Assembly (NCBI RefSeq): GCF_051251085.1 | Contig: NZ_JBPCZH010000001.1 | Coordinates: 558,001 to 622,000 of the forward strand | DNA from: Cernens ardua | GTDB lineage: Bacteria > Pseudomonadota > Gammaproteobacteria > Pseudomonadales > Halomonadaceae | Length of the DNA: 64,000 nucleotides | Direction: 5' to 3' | Part shown: positions 8,241 through 17,665 of the stretch, piece after piece | Layout of the letters: every line of letters begins with the position of its first letter | Numbering within the stretch: position 1 is the stretch's first letter | The notes under the pieces: generated by a model | Database searches by the model: none | What the model saw: only the letters and a program-made list of their open reading frames with translations | Told to the model about the DNA's origin: nothing | Translations under genes and position numbers: made by a program

Positions 8241-9809
8241 ATGTCGCATTCAGCTACTTCAGAGGCTCCCTTGCTGGATCTATTTGTCATCGGTGGCGGG
8301 ATCAACGGCGCAGGTATTGCCAATGATGCTGCTGGCCGAGGCCTCAAGGTGGCCTTGTGTGAACAGGATGACTTCGCTGCACACACCTCCTCAGCCTCAA
8401 GCAAGCTGATTCATGGCGGGCTTCGCTATCTGGAGTACAAAGAATTCAGATTAGTAAAAGAAGCACTGCATGAACGGGAAGTATTGCTCAGGAAAGCCCC
8501 CCATATTGTATGGCCGATGCGCTTTATTCTTCCGCATCAGGCGCACTTGCGTCCCGCCTGGATGTTGCGTGCCGGCTTGTTCCTCTATGATCACTTGAGC
8601 TCACGCGCTACCCTTCCTGCCAGTAAAACCCTGCATTTCAAGAATGAATTTGATCATGGCAAACATAATCCTCTGGTGCCGAGTATTACCAAGGGATTTG
8701 AGTACTCGGACTGCTGGGTAGATGACGCCCGCATGGTGGTCTTGAACGTTTTGCAAGCTCAGGAAAAAGGGGCGGAAATTCTGGCCCGTACCCGTTGTCT
8801 TGATGCACAGGAAGAAGACGGTCAATGGCACCTCTATCTGGAAGATACCATTACGGGAGAGCGCTTCGAGCGCCGTGCAAAGGCGATTGCCAACGCGGCG
8901 GGTGCGTGGGTAGAAACCTTTATCCGCCAGCACTCTTCACGCACTCCGCGTCTAGGCATCAAAATGATCAAGGGAAGTCACTTGATCATGCCTCGTATCA
9001 ACACGGATGACCGTGCCTACATCCTGCAAAACAGTGACAAACGCATTGTCTTCGTACTTCCCTATCAACGTGAATACAGCATTGTGGGCACGACTGACCT
9101 CGCCTATAAAGGGGATCCTTCAGTTCTGACCATCAATGACGAAGAAGTTGATTACCTGATCAATGTACTGAATGAGCACTTCAAGCAAACATTCAGTAAA
9201 GACCAGATCATTACCACTTACTCTGGCGTACGCCCACTTTGCGATGATGAATCTGCGGACCCTTCAGCCATGACGCGCGATTACACGTTGGATCTGGATG
9301 GTGACACCACTCATCCACCTCTACTGGCTGTGTATGGGGGCAAGATCACTACTTTCCGTAAATTGGCTGAGTCTGCCATGAGCAAACTGGCCCCCTTCTT
9401 CCCGCACATGGGTCCGGCCTGGACAGCTGAAGCCGTGATGCCTGGGGGAGATATTCCTGATCGTGACACCTATATACGTCAGCTCAAGCAACGCGCGCCA
9501 TGGTTGGATGACATTACTGCCACGCGCTTTGCCACCAGCTATGGCCGACTGTGTGAAAAATTCCTCAAACCCACCCGGGAAGAGATGGGCGAAGCCTTTG
9601 GCGCTGGAATGACGGCTGCTGAAATCGATTATCTGATCGATCACGAATGGGCGCGGGAGAAGGAGGACGTCATTTGGCGTCGAACAAAAATGAAATTGCA
9701 CCTGACAGATCAGCAACAGGCACGTATCGCGGATTATGTGGGTAAACGGACAGCGAATCGTCCTGAATCACTTCATGAAGGAGAACGCGATCTGGCGCAT
9801 GCAAAATAA
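8241..9809 (+). CDS. glpD: Aerobic glycerol-3-phosphate dehydrogenase GlpD
   Basis: Membrane-associated flavoenzyme oxidising glycerol 3-phosphate to dihydroxyacetone phosphate and passing electrons to quinone. The 522-residue protein begins with a Rossmann FAD site (DLFVIGGGINGAGIANDAAG, residues about 9-28) and has SSKLIHGGLRYLE (about 53-65) and the C-terminal DAO domain with VYGGKITTFRKLAE. GGAGGTG lies seven bases before the ATG. About 20 residues longer than E. coli GlpD (501). It is preceded by two GlpR operators and followed by a strong terminator, so it is a single-gene unit of the glp regulon. Confidence 0.97.
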   Translation: MSHSATSEAPLLDLFVIGGGINGAGIANDAAGRGLKVALCEQDDFAAHTSSASSKLIHGGLRYLEYKEFRLVKEALHEREVLLRKAPHIVWPMRFILPHQAHLRPAWMLRAGLFLYDHLSSRATLPASKTLHFKNEFDHGKHNPLVPSITKGFEYSDCWVDDARMVVLNVLQAQEKGAEILARTRCLDAQEEDGQWHLYLEDTITGERFERRAKAIANAAGAWVETFIRQHSSRTPRLGIKMIKGSHLIMPRINTDDRAYILQNSDKRIVFVLPYQREYSIVGTTDLAYKGDPSVLTINDEEVDYLINVLNEHFKQTFSKDQIITTYSGVRPLCDDESADPSAMTRDYTLDLDGDTTHPPLLAVYGGKITTFRKLAESAMSKLAPFFPHMGPAWTAEAVMPGGDIPDRDTYIRQLKQRAPWLDDITATRFATSYGRLCEKFLKPTREEMGEAFGAGMTAAEIDYLIDHEWAREKEDVIWRRTKMKLHLTDQQQARIADYVGKRTANRPESLHEGERDLAHAK

Positions 9810-9848
9810 CCGCCGCTGTAACATGCTTGTGCTGCAACGATCATCCAA

Positions 9849-9882
9849 AAGGGCGCCTGTATTTTCACACGGGCGCCCTTTC
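9849..9882. terminator. Bidirectional terminator between glpD and fumC
   Basis: AAGGGCGCC (9850-9858) pairs with GGGCGCCCTT (9872-9881) around a 13-base loop, with A and T runs on the two sides. It serves convergent glpD and fumC. Confidence 0.85.
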
Positions 9883-9928
9883 TACGCTTGACCACACATT
9901 CGGGAAGGCGTGACAAGAAGTCAATAAA

Positions 9929-11308
9929 TTACTCTTGAATACCACCCTGTGTCAGCTTGGTAGGGTCCAGATACCGTTTTAGTTCCTCTTCAGAGAGATC
10001 GGTATTTTCTTTCGCCACATCGAGGATCGGCCGCCCTTCTTTATATGCTTTCTTGGCAATTTCTGCTGCTTTCAGATAACCAATGACCGGATTCAGAGCT
10101 GTCACCAAAATGGGGTTTTTCGCCAATGGTTCTTCAATGTGTTCACGACGCACATTAAAAGATGCGATCGCCTGATCGGCCAATAGCACCAGAGCATTGG
10201 ACAGCAATTTGATCGATGACAACAGGTTGTAGGCGATCATGGGCAACATCACATTCAATTGGAAATTACCGGATTGCCCACCAATGGTAATAGCAGCATC
10301 GTTGCCGATGACCTGTGCTGCCACCTGTGCGGCAGCCTCGGGAATCACAGGATTGACCTTGCCGGGCATAATAGAGCTGCCGGGTTGCAAGGCTTTCAAT
10401 TCGATTTCTCCCAATCCGGCCAAGGGGCCAGAGTTCATCCAGCGAAGGTCGTTGGATATTTTGAGAACAGCACACGCAAGCGCTTTCAGATGCCCGGACA
10501 TCTCGACCGAAGCGTCCTGGGAAGATAACGCAGAGAAAAAGCTGTCGCTGGGCACAAAATCCAGCCCCGTTTGGGCTTTCATCTCTTTCGCAAAACGCTC
10601 GGCAAACTCAGGGTGAGCATTGATACCGGTACCCACCGCCGTGCCCCCTTGCGCCAGACGTAACAGGCGACGCTGACCATCCTTGATACGCGCAATCGCC
10701 TGCGCAATCTGATCGGCCCATCCCTCGATTTCCTGTTCAAGACGTACTGGCATCGCATCCATCAGGTGCGTGCGTCCGGTTTTCACCACATCACTTACAC
10801 TGCGGGCTTTTTTGATCAATGCCTCATGCAGATGTTCGAGTGCTGGAAGGAGTTTATTCTGAATTTCGAGCGCTGCGGAAATATGAATGGCACTGGGGAT
10901 AGTATCGTTACTGCTCTGGCCCATATTAACGTGGTCATTGGGTTGAACAGTCAGGGATGTCGTAGACGCAAGGTGAGCAATGACCTCATTGACATTCATA
11001 TTGGTCGATGTGCCGGAACCGGTCTGGAAAACATCAATGGGAAACTGATCCGCATGGGCACCGTCAACCAGAGTCTTGGCAGCCTTGACGATACTGTCAG
11101 CGCGTTCCTTGTCGAGGAGATTCAAATCATGATTGACGACCGCCGCTGCCCATTTGATACGAGCAACTGCATGAATGAAAGGCGCCGGCAATGATTCACC
11201 GCTAATCGGGAAGTTCTCGATGGCACGTTGAGTTTGCGCACCATACAAGGCCGATTCAGGAACTTCCAGTTCCCCCATACTATCACGCTCAATGCGAGTA
11301 CCACTCAT
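9929..11308 (-). CDS. fumC: Class II fumarate hydratase FumC
   Basis: Iron-independent, homotetrameric fumarase converting fumarate to L-malate in the citric acid cycle. Fumarase/aspartase signature GSSIMPGKVNP is present at about residue 315, with TGSGTSTNMNVNEV and TGRTHLMDAMPVR regions characteristic of FumC. The ATG at 11308 gives the family N-terminus MSGTRIERDSMGELEVP and 459 residues; GGAG lies nine bases upstream. A longer reading from 11362 adds 18 residues without support. The gene stands alone, convergent with glpD. A stable, oxygen-tolerant fumarase is typical of aerobic proteobacteria. Confidence 0.96.
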   Translation of the reverse strand: MSGTRIERDSMGELEVPESALYGAQTQRAIENFPISGESLPAPFIHAVARIKWAAAVVNHDLNLLDKERADSIVKAAKTLVDGAHADQFPIDVFQTGSGTSTNMNVNEVIAHLASTTSLTVQPNDHVNMGQSSNDTIPSAIHISAALEIQNKLLPALEHLHEALIKKARSVSDVVKTGRTHLMDAMPVRLEQEIEGWADQIAQAIARIKDGQRRLLRLAQGGTAVGTGINAHPEFAERFAKEMKAQTGLDFVPSDSFFSALSSQDASVEMSGHLKALACAVLKISNDLRWMNSGPLAGLGEIELKALQPGSSIMPGKVNPVIPEAAAQVAAQVIGNDAAITIGGQSGNFQLNVMLPMIAYNLLSSIKLLSNALVLLADQAIASFNVRREHIEEPLAKNPILVTALNPVIGYLKAAEIAKKAYKEGRPILDVAKENTDLSEEELKRYLDPTKLTQGGIQE

Positions 11309-11816
11309 TTGGATAATCTCCACAACGGAACGGGTTGTCTTTTTCACACCCTGATCTGGCACGCATACCCTTTTGTAAAAGGGAGCCGAACAATCTCATC
11401 ATTACGGTCCACATGACAAAAAGGCACGACAGGTATTATGTGGTCTTGCATTATCAGGATGCATACTAGCGGACCCGGCCATCGCCTCTATTCGCTATCA
11501 AGCCCTTATAGCCAACCGAGCTTCATGATCATGGGCAATACGCGTACATCAATGTTTACGCCAATGATGGAAGTGACTTTACTCATGGCTCGCAAGCATA
11601 TATTCAAGGCGAATGGCGGGCTTCCACTCGCCATTATCTTACACCTTTAATAAATGGTTTTCCCGCGTCTGCTCGCTTTATTTCACCCGTTAAAGACAGA
11701 ATCACTGTCCTTATGGAGGATTCATTTTTGTATTTACCTGTTTCATGATGAAGCAGCAATACTATTGGGCAGGAAGTCGCTATCGCCATCAACCTATCTG
11801 CAGGGAGCTTCATTCA
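11309..11816. other. Gene-free spacer between fumC and the MRJP-like gene
   Basis: About 500 bases containing the divergent upstream regions of fumC and the next gene. Only short ORFs without recognisable sequence; no repeat, hairpin or clear operator was seen. Confidence 0.5.
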
Positions 11817-13055
11817 ATGAAAAAGATGGACAGAACACCTCAGTTTATTGCCAATCGTCGCACACTTTTGAAACTCTCTGGGGCCGCGCTGATCGCCAGT
11901 CAACTACCTGAAGCTCTGGCAGCCACGCCTCAAGGTCAAGTAACAGGCCATGGGGGAACAGCCTTTTCCCCGCGTGTCGCCGGCACGCCGACAGACTATT
12001 CCCCACTGTTAAAGACGCTTTATTCTTCGAACATTGATTGTAATGGCGTTGCTGTCACTGCCGATGGAAAGAATGTATTTCTGGCCTTTCCACGCTTCGG
12101 AGGGCAACAGGCTGAATACTCGGTTGCCCGACTCGACAAGCACGGCAAGGTCACCCCATTTCCGGATAACGAATGGAATCGCCGCGGTGCGGGGAGTGAT
12201 CCGCGACACTCTTTCGTTGCGGTAAATGCGATCCACATTTTCGGCGATGACACCTTATGGGTGGTCGATCAGGGCTCAGTGGGAGGTAAGATACCGGCTC
12301 CCGGTGCACAAAAGGTGGTACAACTGGACAGTCGCACAGGAAAAGTGCTTCAGGTACTGCGTTTTTCATCTGAAATATTACCCAAGGGCGCCCAATTGAA
12401 CGACTTGCGAATTCATGGCCGCTATATCTTTTTCACTGACAGCGGACTCGGGGGAATTGTGATCCATGATCAACAGACAGGTACAGCCATCCGCCGGCTC
12501 TCGCAACAACCGATCATGAGCAATGATCACCAACACCCTCTACGCGGCAGTGGCGGACACCTTCTTCGCAATGCCAAGGGCGAACTGCCCATTTCCCACA
12601 GTAATCAGATCGAGGTAGATCCCAGTGGCACCTGGCTCTATTTCACCCCGCTGGTGGGGCCTTTGCGCAAAGTACGAGTAAGGGATCTACTGGATACGCG
12701 TTTGGATGATGACGCACTGGCAAAACGGGTAATACTTACCTTCCCGATTCCGAGCACCAATGGGACGGCGATGGATTCAAGGGGAAATCTGTTTGTCAGC
12801 GATGCGGTAAGCAACAGTGTGATTGTTATTGATCCTCACGGACAACGGGAAACACTGGTGACTGATCCTCGACTGATCTCCCCGGATGCACTTTTTATCG
12901 ATCCTCAACGCAATCTCTACATACCCTGCGGACAAGTACAATACACCGCCGGCATGAATCACGGGAAAACCGGTTTTCACCTCCCCTTCTATACCTTCAA
13001 AATGAAATTGCCGACGCAATTGAAGAATATTCCGTTAGGGACCGCTATTGCTTGA
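11817..13055 (+). CDS. Major royal jelly/Yellow-family protein, Tat-exported
   Basis: A 412-residue protein whose body resembles the bacterial major royal jelly protein family (six-bladed beta-propeller related to SMP-30/gluconolactonase). Visible family stretches include DDTLWVVDQG, LNDLRIHGRYIFFTDSG and GGIVIHDQQTG. The N-terminus carries a twin-arginine signal (NRRTLLKLSGAALIA) ending near LPEALA-AT, so export of a folded protein to the periplasm is likely. The ATG at 11817 follows GGGAG at nine bases; an upstream ATG at 11745 lacks a ribosome site. The ligand is unknown: bacterial members have no settled function. No partner genes adjoin it; ssuA follows on the same strand after 425 bases. 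Confidence 0.82.
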   Translation: MKKMDRTPQFIANRRTLLKLSGAALIASQLPEALAATPQGQVTGHGGTAFSPRVAGTPTDYSPLLKTLYSSNIDCNGVAVTADGKNVFLAFPRFGGQQAEYSVARLDKHGKVTPFPDNEWNRRGAGSDPRHSFVAVNAIHIFGDDTLWVVDQGSVGGKIPAPGAQKVVQLDSRTGKVLQVLRFSSEILPKGAQLNDLRIHGRYIFFTDSGLGGIVIHDQQTGTAIRRLSQQPIMSNDHQHPLRGSGGHLLRNAKGELPISHSNQIEVDPSGTWLYFTPLVGPLRKVRVRDLLDTRLDDDALAKRVILTFPIPSTNGTAMDSRGNLFVSDAVSNSVIVIDPHGQRETLVTDPRLISPDALFIDPQRNLYIPCGQVQYTAGMNHGKTGFHLPFYTFKMKLPTQLKNIPLGTAIA

Positions 13056-13480
13056 TCGCGTCCGTGACTAGCATCAAAGCGGATGGCGAAATGCTGCGGG
13101 GTGCTTTATCTCCGGACACACCCACTTCCGGAGACACCCCTTTATACAACCATACGGAATAACGTAGCGCCGTTTTGATATTTCCTGTCTTGCGCTGTTC
13201 TCGCCAAGCTATGACTTTCGACAAACCGTCATTTTCCAGAAGTCACCATTTATCTGGAGCCAGATTTTCCAAGCGCCATGTCTTCAAAAGCCAGGTGTTG
13301 CAAAGGCATGGTTTTCTGAAAGTTGCGGTTTCCAGTGAACCACGGTTTTCCATGTGCGGTGGTTCTCACAAAACACGGATCCTCGCAAAATGCGTGTGCA
13401 TGTAGAGTGACGGTCTTGTCATATGGCTGCATTAAAAAGGCACTTTGTCACTCAAGAGGAAATGACCCAAGGAGAATGAA
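13056..13480. other. Non-coding spacer with reiterated TTTTCC-like words
   Basis: No gene seen. Between about 13225 and 13355 short related words recur (CATTTTCCAG, GATTTTCCAA, GGTTTTCTGA, GGTTTCCAGT, GGTTTTCCAT) at irregular spacing, each followed by unrelated bases. Confidence 0.4.
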
Positions 13481-14464
13481 ATGAATACAATAACATCACG
13501 GCTCATCAAATATACGCGTTATTGGGCTCTGGGTGCCCTCTTGGTTGGCAGTACGCTGTCCCAGGCTTATGCAGATAGCCTTCATCAGTTGAATGTGGGG
13601 TATCAGAAAGCCAATATCTTTTCACTGCTCAAAGCCAGAGGAACGTTGGATAAAGCGTTGGAAAAAGAAGGCATTCATGTCAACTGGATTCAATTCCCGG
13701 CAGGGCCTCAGATGCTTGAAGGTCTGAATGTCGGCAGTATTGATCTGGCGGCGACAGGGGATGCCCCACCGGCCTTTGCTCAGGCAGCACAGGCAAATCT
13801 GGTTTACCTTGGTCATTCCCCCGCCAATCCACAAACTGAAGCGATCATTGTACCCGCCAACTCGCCCATCAAGACTGTTGCCGACCTGAAAGGGAAACGA
13901 GTAGCCTTGAACAAAGGCTCGGACGTTAATTATCTGCTGGTCAAAGCGTTGCAGAAAAATGGACTTTCCTATAATGACATACAGCCAGAGTATCTGACTC
14001 CAGATGATGCACTGGCCGCTTTCCGTAGTGGTGATATTGATGCCTGGGCAATTTGGGACCCTTACCTCGCCTTTGCGCAGAGTCAGGAACATGCGCGTGA
14101 AATTACGACAGCACAGGGGTTGGTGCCTCACTACACTTTCTATCTGGCGACACGTCAGTTTGCCGATAAATACCCGAAAGTGGCTGAAGAAGTTATCCAA
14201 CAACTGGAAGCGACCAGCAAGTGGAGCAATACGCATCAGCAACAAACCGCGCAGCTGCTCTCTCAGGCAACAGGGTTGAGTCAGGATATCTGGTCTATCG
14301 CGTTAAAACGCATGCCATTTGGCGCAGAACGTATGACCAACCAGATCTACAATGCCCAGCAGTCCCTTGCCGACACCTTCACCCAAGCCAGGTTGATTCC
14401 GGTGAAAGTGAATGTGCGCAGCGCCGTGTGGGCTGCCGATAAACAAGCCTTGAGCCAGCACTGA
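13481..14464 (+). CDS. ssuA: Aliphatic sulfonate-binding periplasmic protein SsuA
   Basis: Periplasmic binding protein for alkanesulfonates, the capture component of an SsuABC-type importer used for sulfur supply. The 327-residue precursor has a Sec signal peptide ending AYA-DS near residue 31. Diagnostic SsuA stretches are FPAGPQMLEGLNVGSIDL, TGDAPPAFAQAA, NSPIKTVADLKGKRVALNKG and GDIDAWAIWDPY. AAGGAG precedes the ATG. A terminator follows directly, and no ssuB, ssuC, ssuD or ssuE is in the window, so it must work with a transporter encoded elsewhere or be a remnant of a larger cluster. Confidence 0.9.
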   Translation: MNTITSRLIKYTRYWALGALLVGSTLSQAYADSLHQLNVGYQKANIFSLLKARGTLDKALEKEGIHVNWIQFPAGPQMLEGLNVGSIDLAATGDAPPAFAQAAQANLVYLGHSPANPQTEAIIVPANSPIKTVADLKGKRVALNKGSDVNYLLVKALQKNGLSYNDIQPEYLTPDDALAAFRSGDIDAWAIWDPYLAFAQSQEHAREITTAQGLVPHYTFYLATRQFADKYPKVAEEVIQQLEATSKWSNTHQQQTAQLLSQATGLSQDIWSIALKRMPFGAERMTNQIYNAQQSLADTFTQARLIPVKVNVRSAVWAADKQALSQH

Positions 14465-14492
14465 CGAACAGCTGACAAAGGTAATACCTGCT

Positions 14493-14543
14493 AAACCGGC
14501 GCTATCAGAGATTCCCTCTCTGTTTCTATAGCGCCGGTTTTGG
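14493..14543 (+). terminator. Intrinsic terminator after ssuA
   Basis: AAACCGGCGCTAT (14493-14505) pairs with ATAGCGCCGGTTT (14528-14540), then T-rich. It sits between convergent ssuA and qmcA. Confidence 0.85.
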
Positions 14544-14561
14544 GTTCAGAGATAGATAGGG

Positions 14562-15488
14562 TTAATTATGTTTCGCCTCTTTATCGGTAAAACCAAAAGA
14601 TTGCCCGGCCATCATGAAAGGAGCCACAGACTTAGCGACATCGGCCGGCAACATGACGAACTTGGCATTATCACTGGCTGACAGTTTGGTCAGCGACTCG
14701 ATATACTGACTCCCGAGCTGATAGCCCAGTGCCTGCAAACCACCTTCGTGGCTGGCGCCATTGGCAATCGTTTGGGTGGCATCCCGGGTAGCGTTGGCGG
14801 AGGTGATCAACGCTTCGGCATCCAGCACCGCGCTGTCCCTACGTGCTTCTGCCTGTAACACCTGACTTTGTTTCACCCCTTCTGCCTTGCGAATAGCCGC
14901 GGTTTTCTCCCCTTCAGCGCGAGTTTCCATCGCGACACGACTGCGTGAAGCCGCTGCCTGTTCTTCCATCGCACGGGCCATGCTCTCACTCGGTAAAATA
15001 TCCTGAATTTCTACCGAACGAATATTGACGCCCCAATCCCCCATTTGTGTTTCAAGACTCTCCTTGAATTTACCCTTGATGAGCTCACGGGAGGACAAGC
15101 ACTCATTCAGATCCATTTCACCAATAATATTTCTAAGTAAAGGGCCTGCTGTTCCTACTACACCGCGTACGTAATTATCGACACCATAAGCTGCTTTGGA
15201 GGCATCTGTCACTTTCACATAAATAAGGGCACTGACCTTGCAAATCGCGTTATCGCGGGTAATAACTTCCTGTACAGGAATATTGATTAATTGATCTTTA
15301 CTGTTGAACCGATAACGCACGACATCAATAAAGGGAAGAAGAATATGCAAACCAGAACGAATCTCTGCCTTGAATTTTCCCAAACGCTCGACAATCCATA
15401 TTTCCGACTGAGGCACAATACGAATTGTTTTAAATAAAACAAAACCGATAATGACGGCCAGAATAACTACGCCATACAGAAATTCCAT
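14562..15488 (-). CDS. qmcA: SPFH/stomatin-family protein QmcA
   Basis: Inner-membrane-anchored band 7 protein; E. coli QmcA (YbbK) is thought to form membrane microdomain assemblies with protease-control roles. The 308 residues have one N-terminal membrane helix (about 4-22), then the SPFH domain starting RIVPQSEIWIVERLGKF, and a helical, Ala/Glu-rich region (about 165-235) expected to form coiled coil. AGGGG precedes the ATG. It follows the nfeD gene by 56 bases on the same strand, the usual stomatin/NfeD operon pairing. Confidence 0.92.
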   Translation of the reverse strand: MEFLYGVVILAVIIGFVLFKTIRIVPQSEIWIVERLGKFKAEIRSGLHILLPFIDVVRYRFNSKDQLINIPVQEVITRDNAICKVSALIYVKVTDASKAAYGVDNYVRGVVGTAGPLLRNIIGEMDLNECLSSRELIKGKFKESLETQMGDWGVNIRSVEIQDILPSESMARAMEEQAAASRSRVAMETRAEGEKTAAIRKAEGVKQSQVLQAEARRDSAVLDAEALITSANATRDATQTIANGASHEGGLQALGYQLGSQYIESLTKLSASDNAKFVMLPADVAKSVAPFMMAGQSFGFTDKEAKHN

Positions 15489-15544
15489 AAGAGCCCCTTT
15501 TAAAAAGATGTTTTTATTATTTATTCAAGATAATGCGTAATGGC

Positions 15545-16018
15545 TTAATACTCGCGTCGAGCCATTTTTTCGACCCATAGCTCAGGGGAGTTTTTTGTAT
15601 TTGTATGGGTAACGCGAACAATTTTGACACGGTCTTCCAGTGACAATACTGGACTCTGTTCTGTTGCATGTACCCACCAGTCTGTCTCTCCATGGATAGG
15701 CTTTTGGAAAATGGCCTTGATCTGTCGCCCATTGACGGCCACCACAAACCCTTCCTGACCAATGGGATCTTCCTGCCATTGATTGGATTCCGGCGGAAAA
15801 AGTCGTTTCCACACAAACACCGAACAAACGCTTGCAATAATCCAGACCAGTATCTGAATGACGATAGCAGAGGATGGAAAACATAAGGCCAGAACTGTGA
15901 CCAATGCACTGGTAATCGCAATAAAGCCGAAAAAATAAGTAAGCGTGAAAAGCTCAATGAGAACGGCAATACCTGTAATAATGAGCCACCCTACCCAGGC
16001 AAAATTCATATATTCCAT
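15545..16018 (-). CDS. Short NfeD-family membrane protein
   Basis: A 157-residue partner of the downstream stomatin. Hydrophobic segments occupy about residues 8-70 (probably three to four membrane helices), followed by a soluble beta-rich OB-fold domain (GQEGFVVAVNGRQIKAIF to the end), the layout of truncated NfeD proteins such as YbbL lacking the ClpP-like protease domain. GAGGTG precedes the ATG. First gene of a two-gene nfeD-qmcA unit. Confidence 0.85.
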   Translation of the reverse strand: MEYMNFAWVGWLIITGIAVLIELFTLTYFFGFIAITSALVTVLALCFPSSAIVIQILVWIIASVCSVFVWKRLFPPESNQWQEDPIGQEGFVVAVNGRQIKAIFQKPIHGETDWWVHATEQSPVLSLEDRVKIVRVTHTNTKNSPELWVEKMARREY

Positions 16019-16270
16019 GGCACCTCTCTTTTATCGGTATCGTTATTTCAGCAGGAGGTATTTTAATCGCGCATTACCACTATGAATAAAACCATACGCT
16101 TATCAAAAATGACATAGCCGACAACTTCGCGCAATACATCTTTCATATGAGGTTTTCATGTAATCCTCTCTTATGCGCTCCTTATATAAGCCTCTCATAT
16201 CAAAGGTATATTTGCCTCTTCCTCTGACGGCGACCAACCACCAATACAAAGGCGAAACCATGGCTACTCA

Positions 16271-17665
16271 TCAAGCCGCCGCACTTTCCCCAGAACGCTT
16301 CAATCGATAACACCCCACAATGGCGACCAGCCATATGGGAAGAATTATAACGGCTCCTCTCATCCCCGGCGTTAGCAACATAATAAGCAGAATACCCAGT
16401 AAAAAGGCCAAACACAGCCAATCGGTGAAAGGCTGCAAAGGGCTGGGAAAGCGGGAACAATGCCGATGTGAGATCTGATAACGTCTGAAATGAAGGTGCG
16501 TCAGCGTAATCATGATCCAGTTGAGGACCAACGCGGCCACCACTAATAGCATCAGCAGTGTGAAAGCCTGCTGTGGCATCAGGTAATTCAGCAACACACA
16601 TACGGCCGTCACCAACGCAGAGAGAGCCTGTGCATTGACGGGGACGCCCCGCATATTCAGGCGCGAAAAACGCCGAGGGGCATTCCCTTGTAAAGCCAGC
16701 CCCATGAGCATACGACTCGTGGAATAGGTGGCACTGTTATACACGGACAACGCTGCAATCAACACCACGGCATTGAGTGCTGTTGCGACCCAGGGAGAAT
16801 GCAGCGCAGCAAAGATCAGAACAAAAGGACTCCCCCCCTGCACCACCTTGCTCCACGGGTAGAGTGATAACAGAATTGCTTGCGAGCCAATGTAGAAGAT
16901 CAGTATGCGCAAGACGACCTGATTCGTTGCGCGAGGTATGGTATGGCTGGGGTTATCCGTTTCAGCCGCTGCGATGCCTACCAGCTCCATGCCGCCAAAG
17001 GAAAACATGATGATGGCCGAGGCAGCCAACAGCCCGCCAAGGCCGTGTGGCATGAAGCCCCCCAAGGCCCATAGATTAGAGATATGAGCCTGAGGGCCGG
17101 CATGCCCACTTAACAATAGATAGCCACCAAATAGAATCATGGCAATGATGGCTGCAACCTTGACCAGAGACAGCCAAAACTCAAGCTCACCGAACATTTT
17201 TACGTGGCGAAAGTTGATGGCATTAATCAAAACAAAACACACCGCCGTCGACACCCAGGTAGGCAAAGCAGGCCACCAATATTGCACATAACTGCCCACG
17301 GCGCTTAACTCAGCCATGCTCACCAGAATGTAGAGAACCCAATAATTCCAGCCAGAGATAAAACCCGCCATGGGGCCCCAGTAGGTATGCGCGAAATGAC
17401 TGAAAGAACCAGCGACTGGCTCTTCAACCATCATCTCGGAAAGCTGACGCATGATCAGGAAAGCAATCAGCCCCGTAACCGCATAACCTAAAAGAATGGC
17501 TGGCCCAGCCAACTCTATGGTGTGGGCGCTCCCCAGAAAGAGACCTGTACCTACAGCGCCGCCCAATGCTATGAGCTGCACGTGTCGGTTAGTGAGACTT
17601 CGCTTGAAACTGGAAGGGCTGGGCTCGTCGGAATGTGTGCTCATGGCTTGTCGCTTGTGCAGCAC
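16271..17665 (-). CDS. aroP: Aromatic amino-acid permease, AroP-like
   Basis: APC-superfamily (AAT family) proton symporter for amino acids in the inner membrane, about twelve helices in 464 residues. It follows E. coli AroP almost throughout: NRHVQLIALGGAVGTGLFLGS, EEPVAGSFSHFA, ISGWNYWVLYILVSMAEL, FSFGGMELVGIAAAE and RILIFYIGSQAILLSLYPW. Substrate assignment to Phe/Tyr/Trp rests on this similarity and could instead be a PheP- or ProY-type relative. GTG at 17665 is chosen as start because GAGGAGG lies ten bases upstream; an ATG seven codons in has no site. Upstream lies an imperfect repeat containing TGTAAA, too weak to call a TyrR box. Confidence 0.85.
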   Translation of the reverse strand: MLHKRQAMSTHSDEPSPSSFKRSLTNRHVQLIALGGAVGTGLFLGSAHTIELAGPAILLGYAVTGLIAFLIMRQLSEMMVEEPVAGSFSHFAHTYWGPMAGFISGWNYWVLYILVSMAELSAVGSYVQYWWPALPTWVSTAVCFVLINAINFRHVKMFGELEFWLSLVKVAAIIAMILFGGYLLLSGHAGPQAHISNLWALGGFMPHGLGGLLAASAIIMFSFGGMELVGIAAAETDNPSHTIPRATNQVVLRILIFYIGSQAILLSLYPWSKVVQGGSPFVLIFAALHSPWVATALNAVVLIAALSVYNSATYSTSRMLMGLALQGNAPRRFSRLNMRGVPVNAQALSALVTAVCVLLNYLMPQQAFTLLMLLVVAALVLNWIMITLTHLHFRRYQISHRHCSRFPSPLQPFTDWLCLAFLLGILLIMLLTPGMRGAVIILPIWLVAIVGCYRLKRSGESAAA

